Source of the DNA: Mortierella sp. BCC40632
Taxonomy: Eukaryota > Mortierellomycota > Mortierellomycetes > Mortierellales > Mortierellaceae
Assembly (NCBI GenBank): GCA_011634665.1
Contig: WAEK01000009.1
Location: 248,001-312,000 of the forward strand
Length of the DNA stretch: 64,000 bases
Direction: 5' to 3'
Positions 1 to 13,300 of this stretch are shown in pieces. The position numbers and the translations under genes are program-made. The number at the start of each line of letters is the position of its first letter. Position 1 is the first letter of the stretch. The notes under the pieces are model-generated. The model saw only the letters and a program-made list of their open reading frames with translations, did no database searches and had not been told where the DNA came from.

Positions 1-1026
1 AGACGAAAGGGGCTAGTGAACATGAGCACTGCGTGAGCAAGCGATCCCACCGCTAAAGCGTCTGGAGGGCGAGAGGAAGAAGGGGTGGGGGGGAGGGGTG
101 GACGCTTGCCTATGCTCTTTTCTTGTCTTCTTCCACAGATGTACGCCCAATTCGACCCTCGTTGCTTGCACTCGCATACTGCACTAGGCAGGCGGACAAG
201 CAGGAAAGGAAGGAGAGCTGGCAGACTGACTAGACCCATCGTAACGGAGATCATCCTAGGACAGACTCGCCTCCATCCTTCTTACCGCTGCTCATCCCGC
301 TCGAGCCGCCTCAAGACAGTGAAAACTGGCCTTCGCGGACAACCTTGATGGACAGTGAGTGGGCAGGGATGGGCTCAGCTGACCCGGCGATTCGGTCTCT
401 TTGCTCACTCTATTTTTTTTTTTTTTTTTACTTGTCTGTCCTGTTTATGATTCTCTCAAACAATGCCCCTGCTTCAACTGCACCGTTCTTGGCCATGACC
501 ATGGCAATACCCCCTGTTTGGCCTAGCACACACCTGCCTCAGTCACTGTCCTTGCTTGTCCTCCCATCCAATTTCTCTCATTCTCATTTCTTCTCCGCCC
601 CACCCTACATCGCCGCAATGCTATCTCAAGCTGCTCTATGATGGAGCGGAATAGGGTCGTCCCTCAGTCCTAGGATACGATACTGCTTCTTGAGCATTCT
701 CCCTACATCTGTCACTCATCAGACCATGCGGGTAACCACATCGATGCACCTCGAGAGGGAGAGGGCTTATCAGGGAGTGTATTGTATGTAGTCAAATGAG
801 AGAGAGAGAAAAGACCACTGAGAAGGAGAGAGGTGGTCGGAAAAGAGGACTCTGCAAAAATTCTCTCACACGCCGCACTGTTACTGCTTCTTGGTTGTTC
901 CGCTCTGTTGGGAAGTTGCCTATTCAGGGAGAACAAAGCCCAGTTCTCGGCACTCCCTTTCTCTCACTCTCTCACTCTCTCTCACACACACAATCGCTCT
1001 TTTTATATTCCCTCTTGTTCTCCCGT

Positions 1027-1057
<31 letters not shown>

Positions 1058-1059
1058 GG

Positions 1060-1103
<44 letters not shown>

Positions 1104-1955
1104 CTCTTTGCAACTGAAAGGGGATATGAAAAAAAGGAGCCAAGGTACATAAGAGTCTGGTGTGCTGTGTCATGGTCTCCCGCCGTGAGTGCATTCTGTG
1201 AGAGATGGAAAGATAGAGAGTGAGCTTGCTCTCGTACATCGACAGGAATGAATCCATATTGCCTCCTTCTTGATGTAATTACAGCAAAGTCGCCAAATCA
1301 GGGTCCATAGGGATTCAATGCCCCCCTCGCTCGATACGAGAGGGAGCCTTCACCTCTAGACATCTTTCACATTATGAGCTTTTTTTCTCATTTCTCTCTT
1401 CTCTATTGCAACTCAATTTACATGATCATCGTCCGAGATAAACAACCTTATCCTTCATAAGACTACTCTCCTGTATGTCCAAGGTTGGTCACCCTTGTTC
1501 TTGTACACCGTCCCGAACTAAGGCTGACTAAAGTAAACAAAATAGCTAGGGCAACATCACTACTTTCTCTCTCTCTCTCTCTCTCTCTCCCTCATCATTG
1601 GATTGGTTAGTGGTCAGGGCGTAATTGGAGCCAAGCTTATGGTGTAGGGTCCGACTTGTGGCGGCGACGGAGGGCGTAGTCGAGAATAGGAGCGAACCCC
1701 CAGAATCTATTTCAACCAACAAATCTTTGCGGAGGTAGGAGTCATTTCTGAGATTGTTGTTTAATTCACTGTTGCATCTCGTGCAACTACTATAAAGCAT
1801 CTTTCTTGACCTAAATCCAATCCTCCTCCCTTTTTTTCGGTTTCTTTTGGCGAGCTGTTTATTTTCTTCAATCATTCGAAACTACCCTGACTTAAAGATG
1901 AGTCTGACGGTGATGTGTCTGGTATGGTAAGCCATGAAAGAAATGGCGGTGAGGG

Positions 1956-1991
<36 letters not shown>

Positions 1992-2583
1992 GGGGGCAGG
2001 GGAAAGGTGGAGAGGTGGAGAGGTGGAGGACGGGTTAGCGGGCGTCTGGTATGCTGGACAAACAAGGGTTGACAATTCCTCATCCCCTATTCTTCGCTCC
2101 TATTTCATTACCTCTCTCTCCTACGAGATCTAGAGGGTGCTTCTTTGTGGCTCTAATTTGATTGATGTTATTGCGGTCTGAGAGAGTCCTTAATTTATTG
2201 CGCTCAGGATCAGGGCTCTCACTCCCACTCAAACTACTCTCTCTCTCTCTCTCTTTCTATTTCTATTTCTCTTCCTCTTTGACATCCATCACTCCTCATC
2301 TCATCTACAACCGTTTCTTCGCAGCCGTCTCTTTCATCCAAGCAAGGAATTACAGAGGCATCTACAGGAGTGCTCATCCTACAAGTATGATCTCGTCTAA
2401 ACACGATCACCACGTGTCCTTCATCATCCCATCCCATCCCATCCCATTCCAACAAGACCATGGCATCATCGAGGAGCTCTGCTCATGCCCGCGTTCATTT
2501 CACCTCGAAATGCTTAAAGTCCATGTTGAAATGAATGGTCTCAAAAACATCCTAACCCTTTGCCCCATCCCATCTATCTACAG
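1..2583. other. Intergenic / untranslated region, low complexity
   Basis: No convincing gene is visible. The open frames here are short and run through microsatellites: T runs near 411-429 and 1029-1056, CT repeats near 1062-1098 and 1570-1590, GA repeats near 1964-1986, and CT again near 2238-2252. The right end may hold the promoter, 5' UTR and first coding exon of the PMT4 gene. An acceptor-like CTACAG ends at 2583, with a branch-site-like CCTAAC about 30 bases upstream. Confidence 0.5.
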
Positions 2584-5500
2584 TGGCAGGTCACTCAGAA
2601 AACTCGCTTCGGCAGCGGCCAGTCGCACAAAAGTCATCTGGACAATCATCAACCGAACATCATGAAATTGATCAACAGGATCTCAAGAAGGTACGCCTTG
2701 TCACATAATGGTGGCGTCAAGATGAGGTCGAGACGGATGGAATAACTTGCATCATCAGAGAACTGATGACATTTTATTTTCCTTTGGTAATCAGCCTATT
2801 AAGCAGGTCTTCTCGTCCAGGGAACAAGCCAACTCCAGACTGGCTCTGGCAGCATTGACTGTGATTGCCCTTTTTACGCGTTTCTACAAGATCTATGAAC
2901 CGGATGAGGTCGTGTAAGTAGGAACCATGCGTGGTGGTGGCGCCTGTTGAGTTCAGACAAGGGAAAAGAAGGCTAATAGAACTCACGCTCACTTTAGCTT
3001 TGACGAGGTCCATTTCGGCAAGTTTGCATCGTATTACATCAGAGGCAGCTATTTCTTTGACGTTCACCCTCCACTGGCAAAGATGATGCTTGGCGCGATG
3101 GGTTACTTTATCGGATACGATGGCCACTTTCTCTTTGACACCATTGGCGACAATTATATCACCAACAATGTCCCTTATATTGGAATGCGAGCCCTCCCAG
3201 CGTTCTTGGGTGCAATGACCGTCCCCATTGTTTACCAGACTATGCGTGAAGCAGGATTTCCTATCTTGACCTGCGCCCTTGCTGGATTTTTTATCGCCCT
3301 TGGTACGAACTGACTTGGACATGAGACGTTGAACTGATAGAAATTTCCATCAGCACTAACAAGACTCCATTTTGAATACTATCTGCTGCTCGAACTATAG
3401 ACAACATGATGGTCACACAGACCCGTTTGATCCTGCTGGACGCGATGCTTGTTTTCTTCATGGTGTGCTCCATCTTTTCCTATGTCAAGTTTTACAAGCT
3501 TAGAAATAAGTAATTTACAGTATGCGTGTTTGCTCGCTCGTCCATGCTATCCTGACAAACAAACAAGAATGACTGACGCGAGTGTTTTTTTTTTTTTTTT
3601 TTTTTACAATAGACCGTTCACGACAAGCTGGTGGGCTTGGCTAATCGCTACTGGTGCCTCCATTGGACTGACTCTAAGGTACTGTCAATATTTGATCAGC
3701 TGGCTACAGCGGTTTTAGTTTAGTCATGAGATCGTAGGCTCCTAGTATCAGCTGGAAAGACAAGGCCCAACTAACTCCTCTCATTTTCATTCATAGTGTC
3801 AAAATGGTTGGCCTTTTCACTGTAGCAACAATCGGAATGGCTGTGGTTTGGGATCTTTGGATTCTGCTGGACATTCGCCGTCGGTTGTCAATGCGGGAAT
3901 TCATGCGTCATTTCTGGGCCCGCGCCCTCGGCCTTATCCTCGTTCCTATTCTTGTTTACCTGTTTTGGTTCTATGTGCACTTTGCTGTCCTGACCCACAG
4001 TGGTCCTGGAGATGACTTTATGAGCACAGAGTTCCAAGAGACTCTTCAGGGCAACAGCATGGCTGATGGAATATGTAAGCATCATAATGAATCCGCATGT
4101 TGTTTGTAAGCCTACATGGATTTGTACTGAGCCTTTGAGACCAAATACTAAAACTTATTTTCTCGTGATAAATAGTCATCAAGTATGGAGACAACATCAC
4201 TGTCCGTCACAAGGATACGTCTATGTACCTCCATTCGCACTTTGCCAACTATCCACTAAGATATGAAGACGGACGTATCAGCTCTGCAGGCCAACAGGTG
4301 ACGGGATACAAGTTTGCGGATGATAACAACATTTGGCAAATCCACAGCAATGACCCGAACAACCCCAGAACTGGAGAGCAAGTGAAGAGCAAGGATGTGA
4401 TCCGTCTTTTACACACCTCGACCTCGTCCTGGCTGCTCGCTCATGATGTAGCCTCGCCTACAATGACAACCAACGAGGAAATCACGACCTATCCTATTGA
4501 CTCAGATGGAGCTCGCTTCAATGAGACCACCTTCCAAATCATGATCGAGTCGGGCGGCGACAAATTCCGAACAATGGCGAGCCACTTTAAGCTGATTCAT
4601 GTAGATACTAAGGTCGCGGTCTGGACACACTCTCAGGTACTGCCCGATTGGGGATTTGGACAACAAGAAGTCAATGGCAACAAGAATATCAACCAAAAAT
4701 CCAACTTGTGGACATCGGATAGTATCCAGGGCAAGAATCGTAAGTCTTAGCGCAGGTCCAATGTCGCTACTCCATGTCTTGGGATAATGGAAAACTATTT
4801 CTAATGTCGCTTAAATTGATCTGGTGAATTGTCTTAGCATTGGAGATTGAACAAGAAGAGTTGACCAAGCCCGTGAAAAAGCGAGCATTCTTGCTCAAGT
4901 TCCTTGAGCTTCAGGGCAGGATGATTTCTCATAATGCAGGCTTGACTGCTTCTCACCCCTATCAAAGCAACCCTATCGAGTGGCCTTTCTTGCTGAGAGG
5001 AATTTCTTTCTGGACTCAGGACAGCACTCGTAAGCAGATTTACTTGCTGGGTAATCCCTTGGGCATGTGGATGGCTGCTGCAAGTCTTGCTATCATTGTT
5101 GGTATCGTCGGCGCTGATGTGTTGAGCCGCCGCCGAGGATTCTACCCCTTGAACGAAGGTATTTTTATTAACAGTCCAGTGAAAAAGATCAAGTTTACTC
5201 TATTTGGTTCCTATTGCTGATCGTGTTGAAGTGGCCTAATCATTCATGACGACCTCTTCTCTAATGGCTATTAGATGTCCATCGCCGATTCTACTATGCA
5301 ACGGGCTTCTTCTTTGTTGGCTGGGCACTCCACTACTTCCCATTCTTTTTGATGGGCCGTGCTCTCTTCCTGCACCACTACATGCCTGCGCTCGTCTTTT
5401 CTTACATGATCCTCGCTGCAGTCCACGGCTTTATCTTTGTTGAGGGTGTGGATGGTCCCGTGTCAGAGCCTGGTCCAGAGATCACCACCGTCCGGCCAAT

Positions 5501-5675
5501 CCGCAAGGCTACTGTGAACTTGCTTGCATATGGAACAGGTGCCATCTTGGTGGCAATCCATCTGGCGTCGTTCCTGTATTTCGCACCTCTTGCATATGGA
5601 ACAACCGCAGTTGACGTCCCTGGACTGACGAACCGAAAGTTCCTCTCTCGATGGGAGTTCCATTTTGCAAAGTAA
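2584..5675 (+). CDS. PMT4: Protein O-mannosyltransferase, Pmt4/POMT1 family (5' end unresolved)
   Basis: This enzyme transfers mannose from dolichyl-phosphate-mannose to Ser/Thr of proteins in the ER membrane. Exons read: 2584-2690, 2795-2913, 2998-3302, 3401-3509, 3613-3678, 3797-4074, 4176-4739, 4838-5158 and 5275-5675. Phases agree throughout, giving 720 residues from 2795 onward. The first lumenal loop has FDEVHFGKFASYY and FDVHPPLAK, where the conserved Asp-Glu is catalytic in PMTs. The central hydrophilic part (about 4176-4739) is the MIR-repeat region, with RYEDGRISSAGQQVTGY and LLAHDVASP, which are Pmt4 hallmarks rather than Pmt1 or Pmt2. Several hydrophobic segments flank it, as in this polytopic family. 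The N-terminal exon lacks an in-frame ATG at 2584, so at least one upstream exon is missing from this call; an ATG in good context at 2460 is a candidate but its phase does not fit simply. Family assignment is firm; the start is not. Confidence 0.93.
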
Positions 5676-6103
5676 TAAGGGGAGAGTCTTTTGCTCCCAG
5701 AGACTTTGTTTAATGCATAGAAAAAGAAGAAGAAGAAGAAGAAGAAAAAGTTAGTTCAAGGGTATAAAAAAAAAACTACGCTAAACCTTTTGTTCCTGAG
5801 AAAAATATCTTTGCCTCTGGCGTGTCTTTGCAGCCGTAAAAGGCAACATTCTCCCCCTATTGTCGCGAGGTTCTCACGCTGTCAGCGTACATTGCGATGA
5901 GAGCACTCAAAGGAAGGGATGGGAAAATAATGAGTCTTTTTTTTTTTTTTTTTTTTTGTCTATTGTGTACTTCGCATTTATCCGCGTTCTCCATCTTTTC
6001 CATTAGCCTCTTCTCTCCTCTCTATCTCTCTTTCCCGCTCGCTCGCTCGCTCGGCTCGCAGAACAAGAATCATTTACCAGATCCTCCTTCCCCAGGCACA
6101 ACA
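5676..6103. other. Intergenic spacer between PMT4 and aminopeptidase
   Basis: This spacer of 428 bases contains a GAA-rich stretch (about 5726-5748), a T run (5938-5957) and a CT/GCTC-rich segment just before the next start codon. It presumably holds the PMT4 3' end and the aminopeptidase promoter and 5' UTR. No clear TATA box was seen. Confidence 0.4.
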
Positions 6104-9100
6104 ATGGTAATTGTTGCTCGATGGGCTGCTGCACAGTCGCCATCATCTGTCCTTTCTAGCCGAATCTTTTCTTCTTCGGCAAGGCTGGTCGCGCCCATGC
6201 GAAATCAGCCACTCTGGCGGATGTCGGAGAGAATCTCTCGGCCCGCAGCGCCATCACTGGCCCTGTCACGGTCCATTCATTCTAGTGCCATGTTGACAGT
6301 GGGTGTCACGCATTCAGCACCTTTTAAATGGGATGTAATGCCTCGTTACCCTTCTCGCGTTCTCTTCTGTTTGCTCAACTTTTTTTTTTTTTTTCTTCCA
6401 CAGTGAGAGAGAGAGAGAGAGAGAGAGAGGAAGCAGAAGAAAAAAATATATAAACATATCCTTCTCCACACTCCGGGACAGAGTTCGAGCACGACTGTGG
6501 TTGCAATCTCCGAGCTAACATTACACCTTTGTCCTCTCTTCTCCCCATAAATAGACCGAGATTCGCCCACCCCCAGTTGAAGCTCAAGACTTTCTCACCT
6601 TTGTCAACCAGGCCCAGTCGCCCTTCCACGCGACTGAGCAAGCGGTGATCCGTCTCCGTCGTGCTGGTTTTGAGGAGATCAAGGAAAAAGACAACTGGAA
6701 TCATATTCTGAAGCGCAATGGCAAATACTTTTTCACTCGTAACAAGAGTGCTGTCATTGCCTTTGCCGTCGGAGGAAAGTATCAACCCGGAAATGGTTTC
6801 TCCGCCATCGGTGCTCATACGGATTCTCCATGCTTGAAGGTATTGAGATAGCTGGAATTGGTTTGAATATTGCATTTTTTTTTTTTTTTTTTTTTTTTTT
6901 TAGGCTTGCGTTCCTAAAATGTTGGCATGATTACTGGTCATTAGGTCAAGCCTGTATCCAAGAAAGAAAAGGTTGGATACCTGCAGGTTGGTGTCCAGCT
7001 CTATGGTGGTGGTTTGTGGTATGTATGGTGTGCAAGGCAATGCTCATGATCGCATCTCGGTTTTCTATGCTTGGCACTAACTAGTTCTCACGATTCTCTT
7101 TTTATTATTCTCTCTTCTTTTTCGACTGCGAACTGACTCTAGGCATACTTGGTTCGACCGCGATCTGAGGTAAGAACTCCCTACCTCCCGAAAGGATTTA
7201 GTCCGATTACACAAAAACCCTCTCTGGTTAGTGACAAAAGCTTGATTTGTAAAATACTGATTCAGAAGCCTTGTATCCACTCTTTCCATCTAGTGTCGCT
7301 GGTCGTGTCGTCGTCGAGACTGAGGATGGCAAGCTCGAGAGTCGTTTGGTTCGCATCGATCGGTAAGAACAAACTAGTCCATTCTATTATCTACCACACT
7401 TACAGCATCAAGAGGCCGACCCTAATACCCATTTGATGGAACCGTACTTTCTCTCTAGTCCAATTCTCCGTATCCCTACCCTCGCAATCCACTTGGATCG
7501 ATCCACCAGCGCGGACGGATTCAAGTTCAACAATGAGACTCACTTGACGCCTCTTATCTCTACGGTCACAAAGAGGTAAGGCTATATTACGGTGCTTTGA
7601 TCCCTTTGAGCTCCTCTTGGGTCTACTATAGGAGCTAGCGTCGCTCATCTAGTCTGTGTGCACTATGTACTAATACCGTATCCCATCTTTTTTGTTTAGC
7701 TTGACTGGTACTACTGATAAGCCTTTGAAGCCTGACACTGAGCTCAACGGCGATGTTCCTCTGGCAGATAAACACCACCCCATCCTCATGCACTTGCTTT
7801 CCCAGGAATTGAGTGTTAAAGGTACGTTAAACACATTTGTAGTACAGAGGTTATCTTGCTTGCTTGATTGAATAGAGAGCTTAGATTGGATCATTTGAAC
7901 AGTGTTGAAAGGAATACTCCTCGCTGACGTTATGTTTTGTTACTGACTTCTAGTGGACAAGATCCTCGACTTCGAGCTCTGTTTGTATGACACTCAGCCT
8001 TCTGCCATTGGAGGTGCCTACAACGAATTCATCTTCTCGGGACGTCTTGACAACTTGATGATGACCTACTGCTCGGTCACGGTATGTTGAATTATTGATC
8101 AATTAAATTCCTTCAACCCAAATTGCAAAAGACGCGATGTATAACCATGATCAACAGCCACTAATTTCTTTTTCTTGTTGGTTAACGATAGGCTTTGATC
8201 AAGAGCTTGAATAACGAGAGCTCCCTTGCCAATGACCCCAACATCCGTTTGATCTGCCTTTTCGACAATGAGGAGGTTGGATCAATGACAGCACACGGTG
8301 CCGACTCGAACTTGTTGCCTAGCACATTTGAGCGTCTTAGCATGGCCACCTACGATAACGATGTCAACCCCAGGAAGGTAGGGAGACTTGCGCCACGTGC
8401 CTACCTCTGATTGTATTACCTTTCACTTGTCATGGTACTGATATGTTCTTGGGTGTGGGGGCTCTATTGTTGTTGTTATTTTAGTCTCAGACTCCCTACT
8501 TGGAGGCTCTTCCCAAGAGTTTCTTGATCAGTGCCGATATGGCCCATGCGGTCCACCCCAACTACTATGAGAAGCATGACGATGGACACCGCCCCCATAT
8601 GCACAAGGGTGTCGTTGTGAAGGTCAATGCTAACCAGGTAAGCAAGATTTCTATTTTTCAGATGCAGGCTTTTTTTTTTTTTTTTTTTTTTTTTATTATC
8701 CTTATACGATACCCTAATAACATAATGGTCCTGCTTTTGGTATTTAGCGTTATGCAACTACTGCTCCCACAACTGTGGTGTTGCGCGAGGCTGCCAAGAA
8801 GTACCAGGTCCCTCTTCAAGAGTTTGTGGTTCGCAACGACAGCCCCTGCGGCTCCACCATTGGTCCCATGCTCTCTGCCAAGCTTGGTCTTCGCACTATC
8901 GGTAAGTACACTCTGCCCTCGTTAATGCTTAGATATTTTTTCAGCCGGGACTCTTTTTTTTGGGGGGGGGAGGGGAGAGAGAAAGAAGCGCTCTCGAGAT
9001 GGAATAATGACTAAACAGATACCTTCCAACTTGATGATGATGTGTCGATGCTATTTTAGATGTTGGTAATGCGCAATTGAGCATGCACTCTTGCCGTGAG

Positions 9101-9337
9101 GTCTGTGGCACAGAGGATGTCGCATTGGCCATTAAGTTGTTTGAGGTAACTTGATATCTATCTTTTGATCCTACCAGAGACCTGTGTGTTTATGTATTTT
9201 TTTTCTTCTTCTTCAAAAACACAAGCTAAAGGAAATCTCACTCACAACCTTTTTTATTTTATTTTATTTTATAAATCACATTATAGGGATTCTTTGAAGA
9301 GTTCCCCGCAGTGGATGCTCGCTTGACCGTCGACTAG
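6104..9337 (+). CDS. DNPEP: Aspartyl aminopeptidase (peptidase family M18) with mitochondrial-like leader
   Basis: A zinc aminopeptidase that removes N-terminal Asp/Glu. There are thirteen exons: the first from ATG 6104 to about 6334 (donor GTAATG; other donors at 6299 and 6305 keep frame), then 6555-6839, 6945-7018, 7143-7169, 7294-7362, 7459-7575, 7700-7821, 7954-8081, 8192-8377, 8485-8637, 8748-8901, 9060-9145 and 9287-9337. The core is 483 residues, the usual family length. All M18 metal and catalytic motifs are present: GAHTDSP, SGRLDN, DNEEVGS, SADMAHA and MHSCRE. Exon 1 adds roughly 65-77 residues rich in Arg, Ser and Ala, with no acidic residue in its first 40 or so, and RSIHSS near the end. 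This looks like a mitochondrial presequence and is unlike the cytosolic mammalian enzyme or vacuolar yeast Ape4. Targeting is inference; the enzyme family is certain. Confidence 0.93.
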
Positions 9338-9609
9338 AGGTCGATTTGAATAGTCGGTTCAGAGACACGATAGTGTGTGTTTGGAATTGCTCTTATTCTC
9401 TTCCATTTTTGGAGGCGGGGGAGAGAAGGCTACTCCCACAGACCTTGTATAGTTGCAGGAAGAAAGACAAGAAGAAAAAAAAAGTGCTTTTTTTTGGTTG
9501 AGTAGAAGTGACCAAAAACATTAAAAAGTTTGATTGTTCCTGTGATGAAAGTAGGATGAGATTGAGGATTTAACCGATATAGATGGTCGTCATTGGCTCA
9601 GTACTGAAC

Positions 9610-9647
<38 letters not shown>

Positions 9648-9853
9648 TGAGAGAGAGAGAGATGTAGAGTACTAAAAGAGAAGACTAGAATCTACCGACT
9701 ACAAGAAAGAGACGGCTGAATGACCAAAAGCGAATGTGTCTTGTATTCCATATATAGGTCTCTGAAAAAAAAACCCCCCCTGCGGATCAAATACATCATA
9801 TCGAGTAGATACCACTTAGGACTCAAAGGCTGATTTCAGGACGACTACAACAA

Positions 9854-9893
<40 letters not shown>

Positions 9894-10149
9894 CTGGTTG
9901 AGATAAAGTATGACCAACTGAATCCCATTTTACTAGTGAGCCACCAACTATTACTATTCTTATTTATTCATTTATTTTATTATTTTATTTTATTTTGTGT
10001 ATTGGCCAGAGAGTGGATCCTGTGAGGTCTAGACGGAATCTCTCAGTAAAAACAAACCTCTCTGACATTTAGAGAGTGTAAGACGGGTTTAGTACAGCCT
10101 AATTCTGCTCAAAGGTTTTTGCTCCTGAGAGATGAGAACCCCTCCTCCC

Positions 10150-10198
<49 letters not shown>

Positions 10199-10675
10199 AG
10201 GTAAAAGGTAAAAGGTAAAAGGTAAAAGAAAGAAAGAAAGAAAGAAAGAAAAGAAAGAGAGGGAGAAAGAAAAGTAAAGAGAAATGCTGAAGAAAGCTGC
10301 TCGAATTAATCGCTCCACCCAAAGTCCATCCGATATCCTCCAAAGATAAAAAAAAGGGGGGGGGGGGGAGAAGAAGAAGGAGGAAGAGAGAAGGGGGAGG
10401 GAGGGGGGTATGTAACTAACGACGTCCAAAGAACCAAAGAGCTACGTTCGCGTTTTGGCCTGTTTCTTAATTATAAAAATAAAAAAAAAAAAAAAAGGCC
10501 TAGACCTCTGATCTTCTATAGTTTACGAGACACGCCATCTAGAACTCTTTAATCCCATCGATTGATCGCACTGTTGATGGCTATTTTACAGTAATAGAGC
10601 GCCTACGCCTACTCTTCTGTGAGAAATGTCAAGGTAGCAGTGGAACATAAAAAATAAAAATAAGAAAATATCCAA
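9338..10675. other. Tail-to-tail spacer, A-rich
   Basis: This lies between the 3' ends of the aminopeptidase (+) and REI1 (-). It holds three long A runs (9611-9644, 9856-9890, 10155-10193), a short array of a 7-base unit GTAAAAG (10194-10228) followed by AAAG repeats, and a G run near 10357-10369. The open frames in it are only translated homopolymer. No gene is seen. Confidence 0.5.
10155..10260. repeat. A39 tract plus (GTAAAAG)5 and (AAAG)n array
   Basis: A run of 39 A is followed directly by five copies of GTAAAAG and then AAAG units. This is visible directly. It is a simple-sequence tract in a convergent spacer and no function is claimed. Confidence 0.9.
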
Positions 10676-12293
10676 CTATTTCTTGTATCCAAAGGGGGCA
10701 TCAATTCGTGCTCTTGCATGAATGTTGGCATTCAAGGCAAGCTTATTGGCAGCGCGTTCGCGCCTGCTGCTCTCAAAGTGCTGAGCATCAGCTACCTTGA
10801 TCGCATTCAGACTGAGCTGACTCTCATTGACTGCCAGGATGGATCCAGAAAGCTTATTCTGCGAGGGCAAGAGGACATTAGAAGTCTTGATGGACGGATG
10901 GTGAATATCCAGACTCGTTGTTTGCTCCGAATCCTCCGTCGTCGCCGAGTCCTGGCCTTCAGTAGCACTCGTCGAATCCTGGAGTTGCTGTTGCCGGAGC
11001 TGAGCTCTAGAAGTCAGAGTGGCTGGTCGAGACTCAAGCTTTTGTCGACGAGCAGCTTCCTTGGGTGATAGCCTTCGGTTGTTGAGCACCAACTCGTTGG
11101 TGACAGGATCGACTCGGATCTGAGAATGCTCTACATCCTTCTCATCCAAGATCCAATTGCCTTCACTGTCCATCAAGACTGAATTCAATCTCTGTTGATC
11201 CTCATCCTCGTCAGCCACTGTTGACTCTGCGACTGGATGCTTGTCACCTTGGGCCTCGATCGTTTCGTCCTCATCACTCTCCCCACTGCCTTCTTTGACA
11301 AGGTAAAAATCGGCATATTCTCGCTCGGCTCCAAACTCCATACCGAGTTTGCAATGACCCTTGTCGAGCATATGTCGTCGAACACTTGCCAGATTCACAA
11401 ACGAACCCTGCAATTCCTGGTCTGGGTTCAAGTTCCTGACAAAGACAGAATGCGTGCACCAAAGACAACTCAGGTCCTGAACTAACTTTTCAGAAAGATA
11501 AGTCAACATTCCTGAGAGATCGAATAGACGTTCAAAGGCTGGGAGGAAGAATCCATGAGATGATTTCATATGAGCATAGTTGGCTTGGGCATCCACGCTG
11601 GCAGTTCCACAGAAGAGACAGACTGTTTCGCTTGGTGGGATATCCAAGATTTTTGAGGCCACAGCAGTCGAGGCAGCGGCGGTGTTTGCCTCTTGCTTGT
11701 CCTTTGAATTCTGCTCTTGCTGTTGCTGCTTCTTCTCAAAGGCGATCATAGTCTGCTTGTGCTTCTTTGAGTTGAGATGGTTGTCAAATGCCTGGAAGGA
11801 AAGGTATTTCTTTCCGCAGGGCACACACACTGGCTGCTCTTGAGTTGATTCCTTCTCTGCTTGCTCGTGCGTTGCTGCATGTTGGAAATGACCAAGTTGG
11901 AGGTTGAAAGAGTTACTTTGCTTGATCTACAGATCGGTTGTGCAAGAGACTCAATTGGAGCGAAAGGAAGGTTGACCTTACCTGAGAGGAGTTGAGCAAA
12001 GGCATCGGCTGTGACGGGTGGAAGCCCGACGATCTTGCGTTTGAGGTTATAGGTGTGCCAGTCTGACTTGTGGTGCATTTGTTGAGTTTCCAGCGACGGC
12101 AAGCGGATCGAGCACGTCATACATGTAGTGCTTTGTCCTGTTGGGAGAAGAGAGTACCGAGAGAATAGGGGGCAAGAGGATTGGGATGAGGAAGAGAGTC
12201 TTCAAGAATACGCAGACCATGCTACTTTAGACAACAGCCTTGCAATGACTTACCGATGGACGCGGTTGGGATGTTGACAGCGTAGGCAGCCAT
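10676..12293 (-). CDS. REI1: Cytoplasmic pre-60S ribosome maturation factor Rei1 / ZNF622 family
   Basis: A zinc-finger protein that joins cytoplasmic pre-60S particles; in yeast it helps release the Arx1-Alb1 pair, and its C terminus probes the exit tunnel. Reading down the - strand: exon 1 12293-12254, exon 2 12137-11982, exon 3 11874-10676, 464 residues, phases consistent. Exons 1-2 join to put the first finger together (CMTC, then HHKSDWH), followed by the family motif YNLKRKIVGLPPV. A second finger, CVPCGKKYLSFQAFDNH, begins exon 3, and further Cys pairs CLFC and CLWC with His partners follow. A Gln/Ala-rich linker separates fingers 2 and 3. The C-terminal third is charged and ends in FGYKK. 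It is divergent from the kinase gene, with about 1 kb between starts. TIF6, also a late 60S factor, lies about 45 kb away. Confidence 0.95.
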
Positions 12294-13300
12294 GGTGTGG
12301 AGAATAAGAGAGAAGGAATGGAAAAGGAAAACTATTAAAGAGATAAATGAAAGGATGGATGGATGGAGAGTAAGGAAGAGGAGGAAGAGTAGCTATGAGA
12401 TGTAAAGAAAGACGATGGAGCCGAGATGGAGATCGGACCTTTTATGAATTTACCATCCGTGGGCAGCCTCCCTGGTGGAGTAGGATTCCGCAGAAATGGG
12501 CGGGCACTCTTCTCTCCCCGCCCGCAGGCAGGACTGGGACTGCTTGCCCGCAGCAAAACCTTATCGCGTGCCTCCCTCAGTACTAATTAGGTGGCGTCGT
12601 TCGTCTCCTAGATTGCTGCGTCGCAACCCTCTGCTCTGGGCCACTCATCAGCCTTTTATACCTTTTTTCTTCTTTTTTGCCCCTATACGCGCCTCGTGAT
12701 CCAGAGCAAAGAATAGCACGGATGACTTGGTCTCTGCTGACCACTAACGCGCCCCTGAGCCTCGATCGAGGATCGGCAGAACCCAGAAGAGAAGAGAATA
12801 TTCAGCGCGCCATGGACAGCTGGTCGAACAGAGTGGGCCACACAGAGGGGGACCAACGCATTTCTAACTAAAGACGCGCGCCTTTTTTTTTCTCCTCTGC
12901 CCAAGGCGTGTGTTCACCAGGACAGGACAGCAACAGGGGCTGCAAACAAACGAGATGAGAAAGAGACAGAGCAACAGTCGTTCCTTCTCTTTCTCTCACT
13001 CTCACTCTCACTCTCTTCCTTTACCTCCTCTTTCTCCGGATTGCTCCATTTCGACATTTGACATTCGACATTCAACATCCTGACCTTCTCCAGTCCTCCT
13101 TACTCATTCTTCACCCTCATCTCATCTCTTTGCTTCCAACCAGACCTTGACCTACCCACCTCTTCCTCCACTTCCACCTTGACAGCTTTCCTCCTCAGAA
13201 GGGACATCGATTGCCCAGTCACAACAGAACAGACAGAGCCATCAGAGCAGCAACCTCAACCCTCTCTCTTCTATTCGCTACCGATCATACTTCACAGGCG
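12294..13300. promoter_or_regulatory. Bidirectional promoter region between REI1 and the kinase
   Basis: About 1 kb separates the two divergent start codons. It is less repetitive than other spacers, with pyrimidine-rich stretches near 12980-13070 leading to the kinase ATG, as expected for a fungal 5' UTR. No clear TATA box or named operator was identified. The assignment rests on position. Confidence 0.5.

Noticed and set aside
796..1152. Open frames through T and CT runs near the left end, both strands
   Set aside because: They consist of translated microsatellite (poly-Phe, Leu-Ser or Arg-Glu) and have no domain.
9000..10429. Frames on the - strand with long Phe runs
   Set aside because: Pure homopolymer translation in a convergent spacer.
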